DNA of 64,000 nucleotides from Streptomyces plumbidurans. GTDB taxonomy: Bacteria; Actinomycetota; Actinomycetes; Streptomycetales; Streptomycetaceae. The translations under genes and the position numbers were made by a program. Shown here piece after piece: positions 45,783 through 54,592 of this stretch. Location of the stretch: positions 1 to 64,000 of the forward strand of contig NZ_JAFJSY010000020.1 in the NCBI RefSeq assembly GCF_019857225.1, given 5' to 3'. The notes below the pieces were generated by a model. That model saw nothing but the letters and a program-made list of their open reading frames with translations, had not been told where the DNA came from and did not search any database. Numbering within the stretch: the stretch's first letter is position 1; every line of letters starts with the position of its first letter.

Positions 45783-47053
45783 CCCGGCGGTTCAAGATGC
45801 TCATCCTCCTCGCGGTCATGCTGCTGGTGACCGCGGGCGGCACGGTGGTGGTCTGGGCGCAGCACGACGACCGGCAGCCGGTGACCATCCTCGGCACCTG
45901 GACCGGCAACCAGGGAGAGCAGTTCGAGAGTGTGCTGCGCAGCCTCGGCATCCCGTTCCGCTACCAGGGCACCGCTGCCCAGCGCGAGGTGCTGCTCTCC
46001 AAGGTCCAGTCGGGTGAGCCCCCGGACATCGTGATCATGCCGGGCCTCGGTGAACTCGCCGAATACGCCGACCAGAACCGCCTCAAGCCGCTGGACCGCC
46101 TCTACGACCCCCGGCAGTACGGCGCGCCCTGGAACGCGACCACGTCGCGGTCCGGCCATGTGTACTGGGTCCCCGTCAAGGCGGACCTGAAGAGCATCGT
46201 CTGGTACCGCGCAGGCAAGAAGCCCGTCAACTCCCCCGCACCGCTGCAGAGTTGGTGCATCGGCATGGGCGACGACGGTGCCTCCGGCTGGCCCGGCACG
46301 GACTGGATCGAGGATCTCGTACTGCAACGGGCGGGCCCGCGGACGTACGAGAAATGGGCACTGAACTCGCCTCGCGGCAACTGGTGGCTCAGCGCGCCGG
46401 TGCGCGGCGCCTGGCAGGCCTGGGTGGATCTGCTCAGGCAGGACCCGGTCGCGGCCAGGCACGCGCTGCTCACCGACCATCGAGGCGGACCGGACAGCCA
46501 CGGTCTGCTGTTCGACGGCTGGCACGGCTGCGGCCTGGAGCACCAGGGCTCCTTCGCCCGCTCCTTCTACAAGGACGAGGCGGACAAGGCGCGCTTTGTG
46601 GACTCGGCTCCGCTGCTGCCCGGTGGTGGCGGCCGGGTCCGGGCCCACGAGGTGACCGGGGACTTCGCCGCGCTGTTCACCGACCGCTCCGACGCCCGGG
46701 AGCTGATCAAGCGTCTGGCCTCGAAGCAGGGCCAGCAGCAGTGGGCCGATCTGGCGGACGTCTTCTCGGCGAACCGGCAGGTGACGACGGGGGGCCACGC
46801 GGTCGAGAGCGAGATCGCCCGGCGGCTGCGTGAGGGGCCGCGCTGCCTCGACGCCTCGGACGTCATGGCACCCGCCGTGCGGGACGCCTTCTACGAGGCC
46901 GCACTCCTGACCATCGCGCAGGTCGCCGGCAGCGGGAAGAACGGCGCCGGGAAGAGCCTCGACGTCGAGCCGATCCTCGCCAATGTGCAGAAGGTGCAGG
47001 ACGCGCAGTCCCGCGGCAGCACCGCTCCACGGACGGTGTGCAGCACGCACTGA
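45779..47053 (+). CDS. Membrane-anchored extracellular solute-binding protein (sensor type)
   Basis: The 424-aa protein has an N-terminal hydrophobic anchor (about residues 6-27) without a lipobox Cys, then a family-1-type binding fold: VTILGTWTGNQGEQFESVL, LLSKVQSGEPPDIVIMPGLGEL, and a long alpha/beta second lobe. No permease or ATPase gene is present, so it serves as a receptor rather than an importer. Translational coupling to the GlnX-like sensor suggests it hands ligand status to that protein. Mycobacterial GlnH is a family-3 amino-acid binder, so the ligand here may be different. Confidence 0.8.
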   Translation: MTRRFKMLILLAVMLLVTAGGTVVVWAQHDDRQPVTILGTWTGNQGEQFESVLRSLGIPFRYQGTAAQREVLLSKVQSGEPPDIVIMPGLGELAEYADQNRLKPLDRLYDPRQYGAPWNATTSRSGHVYWVPVKADLKSIVWYRAGKKPVNSPAPLQSWCIGMGDDGASGWPGTDWIEDLVLQRAGPRTYEKWALNSPRGNWWLSAPVRGAWQAWVDLLRQDPVAARHALLTDHRGGPDSHGLLFDGWHGCGLEHQGSFARSFYKDEADKARFVDSAPLLPGGGGRVRAHEVTGDFAALFTDRSDARELIKRLASKQGQQQWADLADVFSANRQVTTGGHAVESEIARRLREGPRCLDASDVMAPAVRDAFYEAALLTIAQVAGSGKNGAGKSLDVEPILANVQKVQDAQSRGSTAPRTVCSTH

Positions 47054-47058
47054 GCCGC

Positions 47059-47190
47059 GATGGCCTCGACGTCGAGCGTGACGATGTCCCCGGCCCGCAC
47101 CTTGGCGAGCGGGCCACCGGCGGCGGCTTCGGGGGCCACGTGCGGGACGACGGTGCCGTAGGCGGTGACGAGTTCCTTCCGGTGATCGGT
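47059..47190 (-). pseudogene. Relic of an IlvD/Edd-type dehydratase (C-terminal fragment)
   Basis: Read leftward, about 35 residues (TAYGTVVPHVAPEAAAGG, then PLAKVRAGDIVTLDVEA) match the conserved C-terminal segment of dihydroxy-acid and sugar-acid dehydratases. There is no start, no remainder of the enzyme, and sequence on both sides is unrelated. It abuts the zinc dehydrogenase gene, which suggests a once complete dehydrogenase-dehydratase sugar-acid pair. Confidence 0.6.
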
Positions 47191-47215
47191 ACGACGGTCT
47201 ACAGTTCACAACGCC

Positions 47216-48322
47216 ATGGAGCAGACGCAGACGTCGGACGAGCCCGGTATCCCGGCGGCACCGGCACCCGCTCGCCCCTCGGCGGGCCGTCACCTCATGC
47301 GCGCGTTCGTCCTGACCTCGCCCGGCGAGTACGCCGTCCAGGAGGTCCCGGCGCCGGTGGCCGCTCCCGGCGAGGTCGTCGTCGATGTCGAGCGGGTCGG
47401 AGTGTGCGGTACGGACGTGGAGTTCTTCACCGGGGAGATGGCCTATCTCCACGAGGGGCACTCCGCCTATCCGATGCGGCCGGGGCACGAGTGGGCCGGG
47501 CGGGTGTCGACGGTCGGCGACGGGGTCGACGAGGGCTGGCTGGGGCGCCGGGTCATGGGCGACACGATGCTCGGCTGCGGCGCCTGCCGTCGTTGCCTGA
47601 GGGGCCGTCAGCATGTGTGCGAGCAGCGGCAGGAGGTCGGTATCCGCGGGGGCCGGGCGGGTGCCCTGGCTGAGCAACTCGCGGTGCCGGTCGGCTCGTT
47701 GCATGTACTGCCGGACTCGGTCGACCCCGTCCTCGGGGCGCTCGTGGAACCGGGCGGAAACGCCCTGCGGGCCGCACAGGCCGCCGCTCCGCGCCCCGGG
47801 GACCGTGTCCTGGTGCTGGGGCCGGGCACGATCGGGCTGCTGGTCGCGCTGTTCCTGCGATCCTTCGGCGCCGAGGTCCACCTGATGGGCCCCACCGACA
47901 ACTCCCTGGCCTTCGCCCGCACGCTGGGCTTCGACCACGCCTGGGCCGGGGGCTGTCTCCCTGAACTCCCCTTCGACGCGGTCGTGGACGCCTCGAACGC
48001 CGCCCATCTGCCCGCCACGGCACTGCAGTTGATAGAGCCGGGCGGCCGCCTCGTGTACATCGGACTGTCCGGCGAGCCCAGCCTGATCGACACCCGCGCC
48101 CTGGTCCTGAAGGACGTGACCGCAGTGGGCATCCTGTCCGCCTCCCCCGCCCTCGACGCCACCATCAAGGCCTACGCATCCGGGACGGTCGACCCCACCC
48201 CCCTGATCGCCGCGACCGTACCCCTCGACGAGGTGGGACCCGTACTCGCAGGCGAACGCCCACCGGACGCCGGACCCGGCCCCAAGATCCACGTGGACCC
48301 GAACCTCAAGGGCACCGACTGA
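47216..48322 (+). CDS. Zinc-dependent medium-chain alcohol/sugar dehydrogenase
   Basis: The 368-aa enzyme has catalytic zinc ligands in GVCGTDVEFF and GHEWAGRV, the structural zinc lobe CGACRRCLRGRQHVC (four Cys), and the nucleotide fold VLVLGPGTIGLLVALFL. It belongs to the sorbitol/threonine/galactonate-type MDR group. ATG 47216 gives a 27-residue Pro/Ala-rich extension; ATG 47297 would start directly at MRAFVLTS and neither has a ribosome site. TACAGT (47200-47205) may be a -10. The adjoining dehydratase relic fits a sugar-acid route. Confidence 0.88.
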   Translation: MEQTQTSDEPGIPAAPAPARPSAGRHLMRAFVLTSPGEYAVQEVPAPVAAPGEVVVDVERVGVCGTDVEFFTGEMAYLHEGHSAYPMRPGHEWAGRVSTVGDGVDEGWLGRRVMGDTMLGCGACRRCLRGRQHVCEQRQEVGIRGGRAGALAEQLAVPVGSLHVLPDSVDPVLGALVEPGGNALRAAQAAAPRPGDRVLVLGPGTIGLLVALFLRSFGAEVHLMGPTDNSLAFARTLGFDHAWAGGCLPELPFDAVVDASNAAHLPATALQLIEPGGRLVYIGLSGEPSLIDTRALVLKDVTAVGILSASPALDATIKAYASGTVDPTPLIAATVPLDEVGPVLAGERPPDAGPGPKIHVDPNLKGTD

Positions 48323-48574
48323 CGACCGGGCCCACCGGGCGACGAACGCGCTGACGCCACGCCCGGCACGGGCGGCTCTCACCCCAGGCTCTCCCGGACC
48401 CCCGGGTCTTCGGCGCACCCGCCTCCGCATTCCGGTGCAGCCCGCCGGGCCACGCACGCCGGGACGACCACGTCTCGACGTGCCCAGCACGCGCCCCGTG
48501 CGGTTCGCCGGGCGGCGAACACGGTGGTCACCGCGATGACGAACCCGGTGACGTAGCGCCCGCACAGGCGCCCC

Positions 48575-51085
48575 TCACCGCACGCTCCCCCCGGGCCCTC
48601 CAGGCGCCCCGGACCCCCCGGACTCCACCGCACCCGCCCCCTCATCCCTGTGCGGCACGACGATCTCGCTCCACACCTGTTTCCCACCGGCCACCGGCAT
48701 CGTGCCGAAAGCCTCCGACATCGCCTCGACCAGGAGCAGGCCGCGCCCGCCGGTCGACTCCCAGTCGACGATGACCGGCTTCGCGGGTGCACGTGGGGAG
48801 GAGTCGCCTACGCAGATGCGTACGCGGTCGCCGCGGAGGGTGAGGTCGAGGCGGACCGGTCCCTGGGTGTGCACCAGGGCGTTGGTGACCAGTTCCGACA
48901 CCACCAGCAACACCGCGTCGGACACCGCCTCCGTCTTCCACTGGCGCAGGGTGCGCGCGGTGAAGCGGCGGGCGTGCATGACGGCGTCCGGCAGCCGCCA
49001 CACCACCCAGCCGGCCCGGATCGGCCGGGTGCGCATGCCGTCGTAGCGCAGCAGAAGCAGCGCCACGTCGTCCTCGCGGCGTCCGGCGTCCCCCAGCAGC
49101 CGGTCGGCCATCAGTCCGAGGTCCGCCGGGTCGGCGGCGGCGAGTGCCGCGCGGGTCAGGCCCATGCCCTCGTCGACGGGCATGCCCGCGGCCTCCACCA
49201 GCCCGTCGGTGACCAGGGCGAGCACGGTGCCGGGGGTCAGTTCGACCGCCGTCATGGGGAACTCCGCCTCCGCGAGGATGCCGAGGGGAAGTCCGCCCTC
49301 GACCTCTATCTCCTCCGTGCTGCCGTCCGGACGCCGCACCAGCGGTGCGAGGTGGCCGGCCCTGACGAACAGGGTGTTGCCCTGTTCCAGATCGAGTTCG
49401 GCGTAACAGCAGGTGGCGAAGAGATCGGTCTCCATGCCGACGAGGAGGCGGTTGGCGTGCGAGACGACCACGTCGGGCGGGTGGCCCTCCACGGCGTAGG
49501 CCCGCACCGCCGTACGCATCTGCCCCATGATGGTCGCCGCTCCCGCGCTGTGCCCCTGGACGTCGCCGATGACCAGCGCCACGCGGTCCTCGGACAGGGC
49601 GATGACGTCGTACCAGTCGCCGCCCACCTGCAGTCCGCGCCGGGCGGGCAGATAGCGCGCGACGGCGGTGCCGCCGGGCAGTTGGGGCAGCCGCCGGGGC
49701 AGCAGGCTGCGCTGCAGCATCGTCGCGAGTTCCTGTTCGGCGTCGTGCTCGCGGGCGCGTTTGAGCGAGTGTCCGACCAGCGCGGCGGTGGCGGTCAGCA
49801 GGGACCGCTCGTCGGGCAGGAAGGTGTGCGGGGTGTCCCAGCCGATGAGGCAGACACCGGCGATGCGCCCCCGGGCGGGCAGCGGCAGGACGGCCAGGCC
49901 TCCGCTGCCGATGCCCGCCAGCCCCGGTTCGACGGCGGTGCCGGCGGGCCACAGGTCCGGACGCCCGTCGCGCAGGGCGAGTTGAAGGGTCGGCAGCGCG
50001 CTGATCGGTGCGTCGGGCCACTCCGTGCGCCACTGATCGCGCCATGCCTCCGGCCAGGCGGACGGCTGCGGCGGGTCGAGGACGGTGACCATCAGCCGGT
50101 CGCCCTGCAGTTCGGCGAGGGCCACGCGGTCGGCGTCGAGTGGCTCGCGCAGCGCGGTGACCACGACGCGGCCGACGTCGTGAACGGTCGTGGCCTCGTC
50201 GAGCGCGGCGGTCAGCCACTGGATCCTGGACACGTCGTCGGAGCCGCGCCGCAGGACCCGGGCCGCCGTCACCACGCCCAGCACCCGGGCCGGACGGTCG
50301 TCGCCGCCCGCAAGGACCCGGCAGCTCAGGCTGAGCCAGCGCATCTCGCCCGCGGAGCCGCGCACCCGGAACTCCAGTTCCCGCCGAGCGAAGGCCTGGG
50401 TGTCCGGTTCCACGACGGACACCAGCGCGTGCATGTCCTCGGGGAGCGCGTGCGCGAGCAGGGTGTCCGCCCGGCCGTCGAACTCGGCGGGTGCGATACC
50501 GACGAGGCCGAGCAGATTCTCGTCCGCCTCGATCAGACCGGTGTCCGGCACCAGGACGAACGTGCCCACGCGCAACCCCCGCAGGGCGAGCCCCAGCACG
50601 GGTCCTTCGGCACCGGCCGCGAGCAGGCGGGCGATCGCGTCGGCGTAGCGTTCCAGGAAGTGCCGTTGTTCGGCCTCGAAGCCGTCCCCGGCCGCCCCCA
50701 CGACGACGAGACAACCGAGCCGCCGACCCTCCGCCGTCAGCGGCAACGCACCGAGCGAGACGTCCGTGCTCAGAGGCCCGCCCTCGGGGTGGGCGGCGAG
50801 GTCCGCGGCGGTGGGCCACAACGGCAGTTCGGTGCGTACGGCGTCGGCCTCGGGCGAGGAGCCTTCGGACAGGGGCAGCCGTTCGGGAGGGCGGTACTCG
50901 GAGGCGGCCCGGCGCAGCGTCTCCGTCAGCCGGAGCTCCTGCTGATCGGCGCCGGGCACATAGACGGCTGCCACGGCCACTCCGGCGAAGGCCAGCGCAC
51001 GGTCGTGCGCCGAAGTGTCCGCCTCCTCGGGCGGGGACACCCGCGGCAAGGAGACTCCGGCCCGGGCACTGCCGTCGTGGGGCAT
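48575..51085 (-). CDS. Multidomain GAF/PAS-SpoIIE phosphatase with C-terminal anti-sigma-type ATPase
   Basis: In the 836-aa regulator, residues about 25-150 resemble a GAF domain, 160-280 a PAS domain (GTFVLVPDTGLIEADENLLGLVG), 290-450 a second GAF, 455-665 the SpoIIE phosphatase (GGDWYDVIALSE, VIGDVQGHSAGAA, TDGLVEAAG, REDDVALLLLR), and 690-815 a HATPase_c kinase of the RsbW type (VVSELVTNALVHT, STGGRGLLLVE). Such Streptomyces proteins tie small-molecule or redox inputs to anti-sigma networks. ATG 51085 was chosen as the first in-frame start in the divergent gap. Confidence 0.92.
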   Translation of the reverse strand: MPHDGSARAGVSLPRVSPPEEADTSAHDRALAFAGVAVAAVYVPGADQQELRLTETLRRAASEYRPPERLPLSEGSSPEADAVRTELPLWPTAADLAAHPEGGPLSTDVSLGALPLTAEGRRLGCLVVVGAAGDGFEAEQRHFLERYADAIARLLAAGAEGPVLGLALRGLRVGTFVLVPDTGLIEADENLLGLVGIAPAEFDGRADTLLAHALPEDMHALVSVVEPDTQAFARRELEFRVRGSAGEMRWLSLSCRVLAGGDDRPARVLGVVTAARVLRRGSDDVSRIQWLTAALDEATTVHDVGRVVVTALREPLDADRVALAELQGDRLMVTVLDPPQPSAWPEAWRDQWRTEWPDAPISALPTLQLALRDGRPDLWPAGTAVEPGLAGIGSGGLAVLPLPARGRIAGVCLIGWDTPHTFLPDERSLLTATAALVGHSLKRAREHDAEQELATMLQRSLLPRRLPQLPGGTAVARYLPARRGLQVGGDWYDVIALSEDRVALVIGDVQGHSAGAATIMGQMRTAVRAYAVEGHPPDVVVSHANRLLVGMETDLFATCCYAELDLEQGNTLFVRAGHLAPLVRRPDGSTEEIEVEGGLPLGILAEAEFPMTAVELTPGTVLALVTDGLVEAAGMPVDEGMGLTRAALAAADPADLGLMADRLLGDAGRREDDVALLLLRYDGMRTRPIRAGWVVWRLPDAVMHARRFTARTLRQWKTEAVSDAVLLVVSELVTNALVHTQGPVRLDLTLRGDRVRICVGDSSPRAPAKPVIVDWESTGGRGLLLVEAMSEAFGTMPVAGGKQVWSEIVVPHRDEGAGAVESGGSGAPGGPGGSVR

Positions 51086-51346
51086 GGGGCAACCAACCTC
51101 CCGTCCGCGTCGCGGTTGCGACCGAGATCGGGCATCTACCCACCAGAGTGGCACACGCCGACGTGGCGCACGTGCCGCGCGACAAGGCGGTATCGCCCGG
51201 CCGGTCCACGGCGGCACCACCCCGCCGCGGCGGCCGCCGCCGCGTTCGCAGATCGACGTGGCCGGTGCCACACTGACGAAAGGCCGTCCTGCCACCGCCA
51301 CACGCGTGTCCCAGACGGATCTCCGTCCCGAGGGGAGGTCCCCGAC

Positions 51347-52435
51347 ATGAAGGCCTGCTATCGGGGTGTGGCCGTCGCCGTGACGGCGCTCTCGACGGCC
51401 GTTGCCCTGACAGCGTGCGGGGCGGGCACCGGAAGCCGGCCCGAGGGCGGAAACGGACCGAGGATCGCCATACTGCTTCCGGACGCCACCACGGCACGCT
51501 GGGAGACCCAGGACCGGCCCCTGCTGCAGAAGAAGATCGCGCAGCTGTGCGGCGACTGCTCCGTCCAGCACGCCAACGCCAGGAGCAACGTGGCCATCCA
51601 GCGGGAGCAGATGGACTCGGTGATCACGGAGGGCGTCGACGCCATCCTGCTGGTGCCCGTGGACGCCCGAGCGATGCGCCCCGCGGTCAGGCAGGCGGCC
51701 GAGGCGGACATCCCGGTGATCTCCTACGACCGCCTCGCCCAGGGCCCGATCTCCGGATACGTCTCCTTCGACGGCGAGGAGGTCGGCCGGCTCCAGGGCA
51801 GGGCGCTGCTGAGAGCCATGGGCAAGCGCGTGCCCGTCCCCGAGATCGTCATGATGAACGGCGATCCCAGCGACCCCAACGCGGTGTTGTTCAAGAAGGG
51901 CGCGCTGTCCGTGCTCTCCGGGCGGGTGAAGATCGGCAAGGCGTACGACACCCTGCAATGGCGCACCGACACCGCGAACATGAACATGACCGGCGCGATC
52001 GCCGCGCTCGGCGACGGCCGCATCCAGGGGGTCTACGCCGCCAACGACGGCCTGGCCGCGGGCAGCATCTCCTCGCTCAAGTCGAACAAGGTCGCCCCGC
52101 TGCCGCCCGTCACCGGGCAGGACGCGGAACTGGGAGCGGTGCGGCGCATCGTGGCCGGCGAGCAGTACATGACCGTCTACAAGCCCTTCGCTCCCGAGGC
52201 CTCCGCCGGCGCCTCGATGGCCGTGGCCGCGGCCCGGCGGACCGGTCTCGGCGAGGTCGGCAAGGACAGGGTGCGCACCGACGGCGGCAAGAACGTCCCG
52301 GCAGTTCTGCTCACCCCTGTCTCCGTGACCGTCGCCGGCATCAAGAACACCCTGGTGAAGGACGGCTTCTACACCGTCCGGCAGATCTGCGTCCCCCGGC
52401 TCGCGGCCGCCTGTAGCAGGGCCGGGCTGACCTGA
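51347..52435 (+). CDS. Xylose/ribose-type sugar-binding lipoprotein
   Basis: The 362-aa protein has a lipobox LTAC (Cys24) after a short signal peptide and a periplasmic-binding-protein type I core: IAILLPDATTARWE, SNVAIQREQMDSVITEGVDAILLVPVDA, ISYDRLAQGP and GVYAANDGLAAG are close to XylF-type proteins, including the Y-D-R loop. It is the first gene of an ABC import operon with ATPase and permease. AGGGGAGG lies before ATG. The ligand is probably D-xylose or a related pentose by family only. Confidence 0.92.
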   Translation: MKACYRGVAVAVTALSTAVALTACGAGTGSRPEGGNGPRIAILLPDATTARWETQDRPLLQKKIAQLCGDCSVQHANARSNVAIQREQMDSVITEGVDAILLVPVDARAMRPAVRQAAEADIPVISYDRLAQGPISGYVSFDGEEVGRLQGRALLRAMGKRVPVPEIVMMNGDPSDPNAVLFKKGALSVLSGRVKIGKAYDTLQWRTDTANMNMTGAIAALGDGRIQGVYAANDGLAAGSISSLKSNKVAPLPPVTGQDAELGAVRRIVAGEQYMTVYKPFAPEASAGASMAVAAARRTGLGEVGKDRVRTDGGKNVPAVLLTPVSVTVAGIKNTLVKDGFYTVRQICVPRLAAACSRAGLT

Positions 52436-52474
52436 CAGGCCGGTTCCGGCGAAGAGCCCGGGCCCGGGAAGGAG

Positions 52475-53257
52475 ATGATGTCCGTGCCGGCTCCTCCCCT
52501 GCTGGCGCTGCGCGGTGTGTGCAAGCGCTTCGGCGCCGTCGAGGTGCTCAAGGACGTCGATCTGGAGATCCACGCCGGTCAGGTCGTCGCCCTGCTCGGC
52601 GACAACGGCGCCGGCAAGTCCACCCTGGTCAAGGTGATTTCCGGGGTCGCCCCCGCCGACAAGGGCGTCATCGAATGGGAGGGGCGCGCCGTGCACATCA
52701 GACGCCCGCACGACGCCCGGGACCTCGGCATCGCCACCGTCCACCAGGACCTCGCGCTGTGTCTGAACCTCGACGTGGTGGGCAATCTCTTCCTCGGCCG
52801 GGAGATCCGCAGGTTCGGCTTCCTCGACGAGATGGCGATGGAGAGCCGCACCATCGAACTGCTCGGCCGCCTGACCAGAGCCGTTCCCGAGCTGCGCGCC
52901 CCCGTCGTCTCGCTGTCCACCGGCCAGCGCCAGACGGTGGCGATCGCGCGCTCGCTGCTCGGCGACCCCCGGGTCCTCCTGCTGGACGAGCCGACCGCGG
53001 CGCTGGGCTTCGAGCAGACCACCGAGATCCTGGATTTGGTCGACGCGCTGCGTGACCGAGGCATGGGGGTCCTGCTCATCAGTCACAACCTGGGGGACGT
53101 GAAGGCGCTCGCGGACCGGGCCGCCGTGCTGCGGCTGGGGCGCAACAACGGCTTCTTCAACGTCAACACCGTCTCCCAGGAACAGATCATCGCCTCCGTC
53201 ACGGGTGCCACGGACAACGTGCCGCGCCGGGGCACCTCGTACGAGGCGAGGTGGTGA
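52475..53257 (+). CDS. Single-domain ABC ATPase for pentose import
   Basis: The 260-aa ATPase has Walker A GDNGAGKST (residues 43-51), Q-loop TVHQDLAL, signature LSTGQRQ (LSGGQ variant), Walker B VLLLDEP and an H-loop ISHN. XylG/RbsA are normally double-length; this is a half-size enzyme that must dimerise, like FrcA-type subunits. Two adjacent ATG codons follow GGAAGGAG; the first is used here, but 52478 is equally good. It is followed by the permease gene with a 4-bp gap. Confidence 0.92.
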   Translation: MMSVPAPPLLALRGVCKRFGAVEVLKDVDLEIHAGQVVALLGDNGAGKSTLVKVISGVAPADKGVIEWEGRAVHIRRPHDARDLGIATVHQDLALCLNLDVVGNLFLGREIRRFGFLDEMAMESRTIELLGRLTRAVPELRAPVVSLSTGQRQTVAIARSLLGDPRVLLLDEPTAALGFEQTTEILDLVDALRDRGMGVLLISHNLGDVKALADRAAVLRLGRNNGFFNVNTVSQEQIIASVTGATDNVPRRGTSYEARW

Positions 53258-53261
53258 GCGG

Positions 53262-54530
53262 ATGCGCCGGGCGACGGAGAACGAACAGGCCGACGACGCC
53301 GCAGCCGCCGGGGGCGGTACGGCAGTGCGCGGTCACACCGTGTCCGGGGCGCTGCGGAGCTGCGGGGCCGCCCTGCGGCGCAGGTTCCGCGCCGGTGACC
53401 TGGGCTCGCTGCCCATCGTCCTGGTGCTGGCCACGGTGTGGATCGTCTTCCAGTGCCTCAACGGGAACTTCCTCTCGCCTCGGAACCTGTCGAACATCAG
53501 CGTGGACATCGTGGGCACGGGTCTGATCGCGGTCGGCATCGTCTTCGTGCTGCTGCTCGGCGAACTCGACCTGTCGGTGGGCTCGATCAGCGGCCTGGCC
53601 GCGGCCGTCTTCGCCGTGCTGAACGTGAACAACGGCGTGCCCGAGTGGCTCGCGCTGATCCTCGCGGTGCTCACGGGCACCGCGGCGGGCGCCGTCCAGG
53701 GCTACTCGTGCGCCAGGACGCGGGTGCCCGCGTTCGTCCTCACCCTGGCGGGGCTGCTGACCTGGAACGGCGTCATGCTCGCGGTCCTCGGCACGAACGG
53801 CACCGTCAACCTCGACGAGCACGGGCTGGTCGCCGACCTGACCGACTACTACTTCACCAACGACGCGGTGGCGTACTGCCTGGCGGCGGTCTGCGCGGGC
53901 GCCGTCTTCACCTTCTCCTACCTGGACCGGCGGCGCCGTACGGCGGCCGGTATGCCGCACCGCACGCTGCGGCACATCGCGCTGCGCACGGGCGCGATCG
54001 CGGTGGTCGCGTTCGTGTCGGCGTATCTGCTCAACCGCTTCCAGGGCCTGCCGCTCGCCCTGCTGATCTTCCTCGCGGTGGTGGCCGGCCTCGACGTCCT
54101 GCTGCGCCACACGCACTACGGCCGGCAGGTCTACGCGCTCGGCGGCGGCGTGGAGGCGGCGCGCCGGGCCAGCCTCAACGTGATCGGCATCCGGACCGCG
54201 GTGCTCGCGGTCTCGGGGACGATGGCCGCGATCGGCGGTCTGTTCCTGGCCTCACGGATCACCTCGGTGAGCCAGACCTCCGGCTCGGGTGTCCTGCTGC
54301 TCAACGCGATCGCGGCGGCCGTCATCGGTGGCACCAGCCTGTTCGGCGGACGGGGCACCACCTGGTCGGCGGTGCTCGGCATGCTGGTCATCCAGTCGAT
54401 CTCGTCCGGCATGGCGATCACGGACACCCCCTCGGCCGCGCAGCTGGTCATCACCGGTGGGGTGCTCTTCGCCGCGGTGGTCATCGACGCGCTGTCGCGC
54501 CGCTCGCAGGAGGCGCGCGGGCGGGCCTGA
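53262..54530 (+). CDS. Xylose/ribose-type ABC permease (XylH-like)
   Basis: The 422-aa permease has a polar N-terminal extension (about 45 residues) and eight to ten membrane helices. GELDLSVGSISGLAAAV and TLAGLLTWNGVM are conserved in BPD_transp_2 sugar permeases, and the late VIGGTSLFGGRGTTWSAVLG is the family hallmark. It completes a binding protein-ATPase-permease importer. ATG 53262 is preceded by GAGG. A perfect terminator lies 11 bp past the stop. Confidence 0.92.
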   Translation: MRRATENEQADDAAAAGGGTAVRGHTVSGALRSCGAALRRRFRAGDLGSLPIVLVLATVWIVFQCLNGNFLSPRNLSNISVDIVGTGLIAVGIVFVLLLGELDLSVGSISGLAAAVFAVLNVNNGVPEWLALILAVLTGTAAGAVQGYSCARTRVPAFVLTLAGLLTWNGVMLAVLGTNGTVNLDEHGLVADLTDYYFTNDAVAYCLAAVCAGAVFTFSYLDRRRRTAAGMPHRTLRHIALRTGAIAVVAFVSAYLLNRFQGLPLALLIFLAVVAGLDVLLRHTHYGRQVYALGGGVEAARRASLNVIGIRTAVLAVSGTMAAIGGLFLASRITSVSQTSGSGVLLLNAIAAAVIGGTSLFGGRGTTWSAVLGMLVIQSISSGMAITDTPSAAQLVITGGVLFAAVVIDALSRRSQEARGRA

Positions 54531-54540
54531 CGCGTCATGC

Positions 54541-54577
54541 CCGTGGGCCCCGGATCGGGATGATCCGGGGCCCACGG
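54541..54577. terminator. Perfect 16-bp bidirectional terminator
   Basis: Bases 54541-54556 pair perfectly with 54562-54577 around a 5-nt GGGAT loop, between the convergent permease and small-peptide genes. Confidence 0.9.
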
Positions 54578-54592
54578 TGAAGCAGGTGTCCG

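Noticed and set aside
39114..47053. Classical VMAP-vWA-MoxR ternary conflict system
   Set aside because: No MoxR AAA+ ATPase and no VMAP-type protein is encoded in or around the locus, so that name would be wrong.
48323..48574. Possible small gene between the dehydrogenase and the SpoIIE gene
   Set aside because: Frames in this 252-bp convergent gap have no ribosome site or recognisable sequence; only a weak GTTCGCC/GGCGAAC hairpin is seen.
51086..53086. Upstream extension of the SpoIIE-type frame to 1503 aa
   Set aside because: It lies opposite the sugar-binding protein and ATPase genes and has no domain; the real start is ATG 51085.
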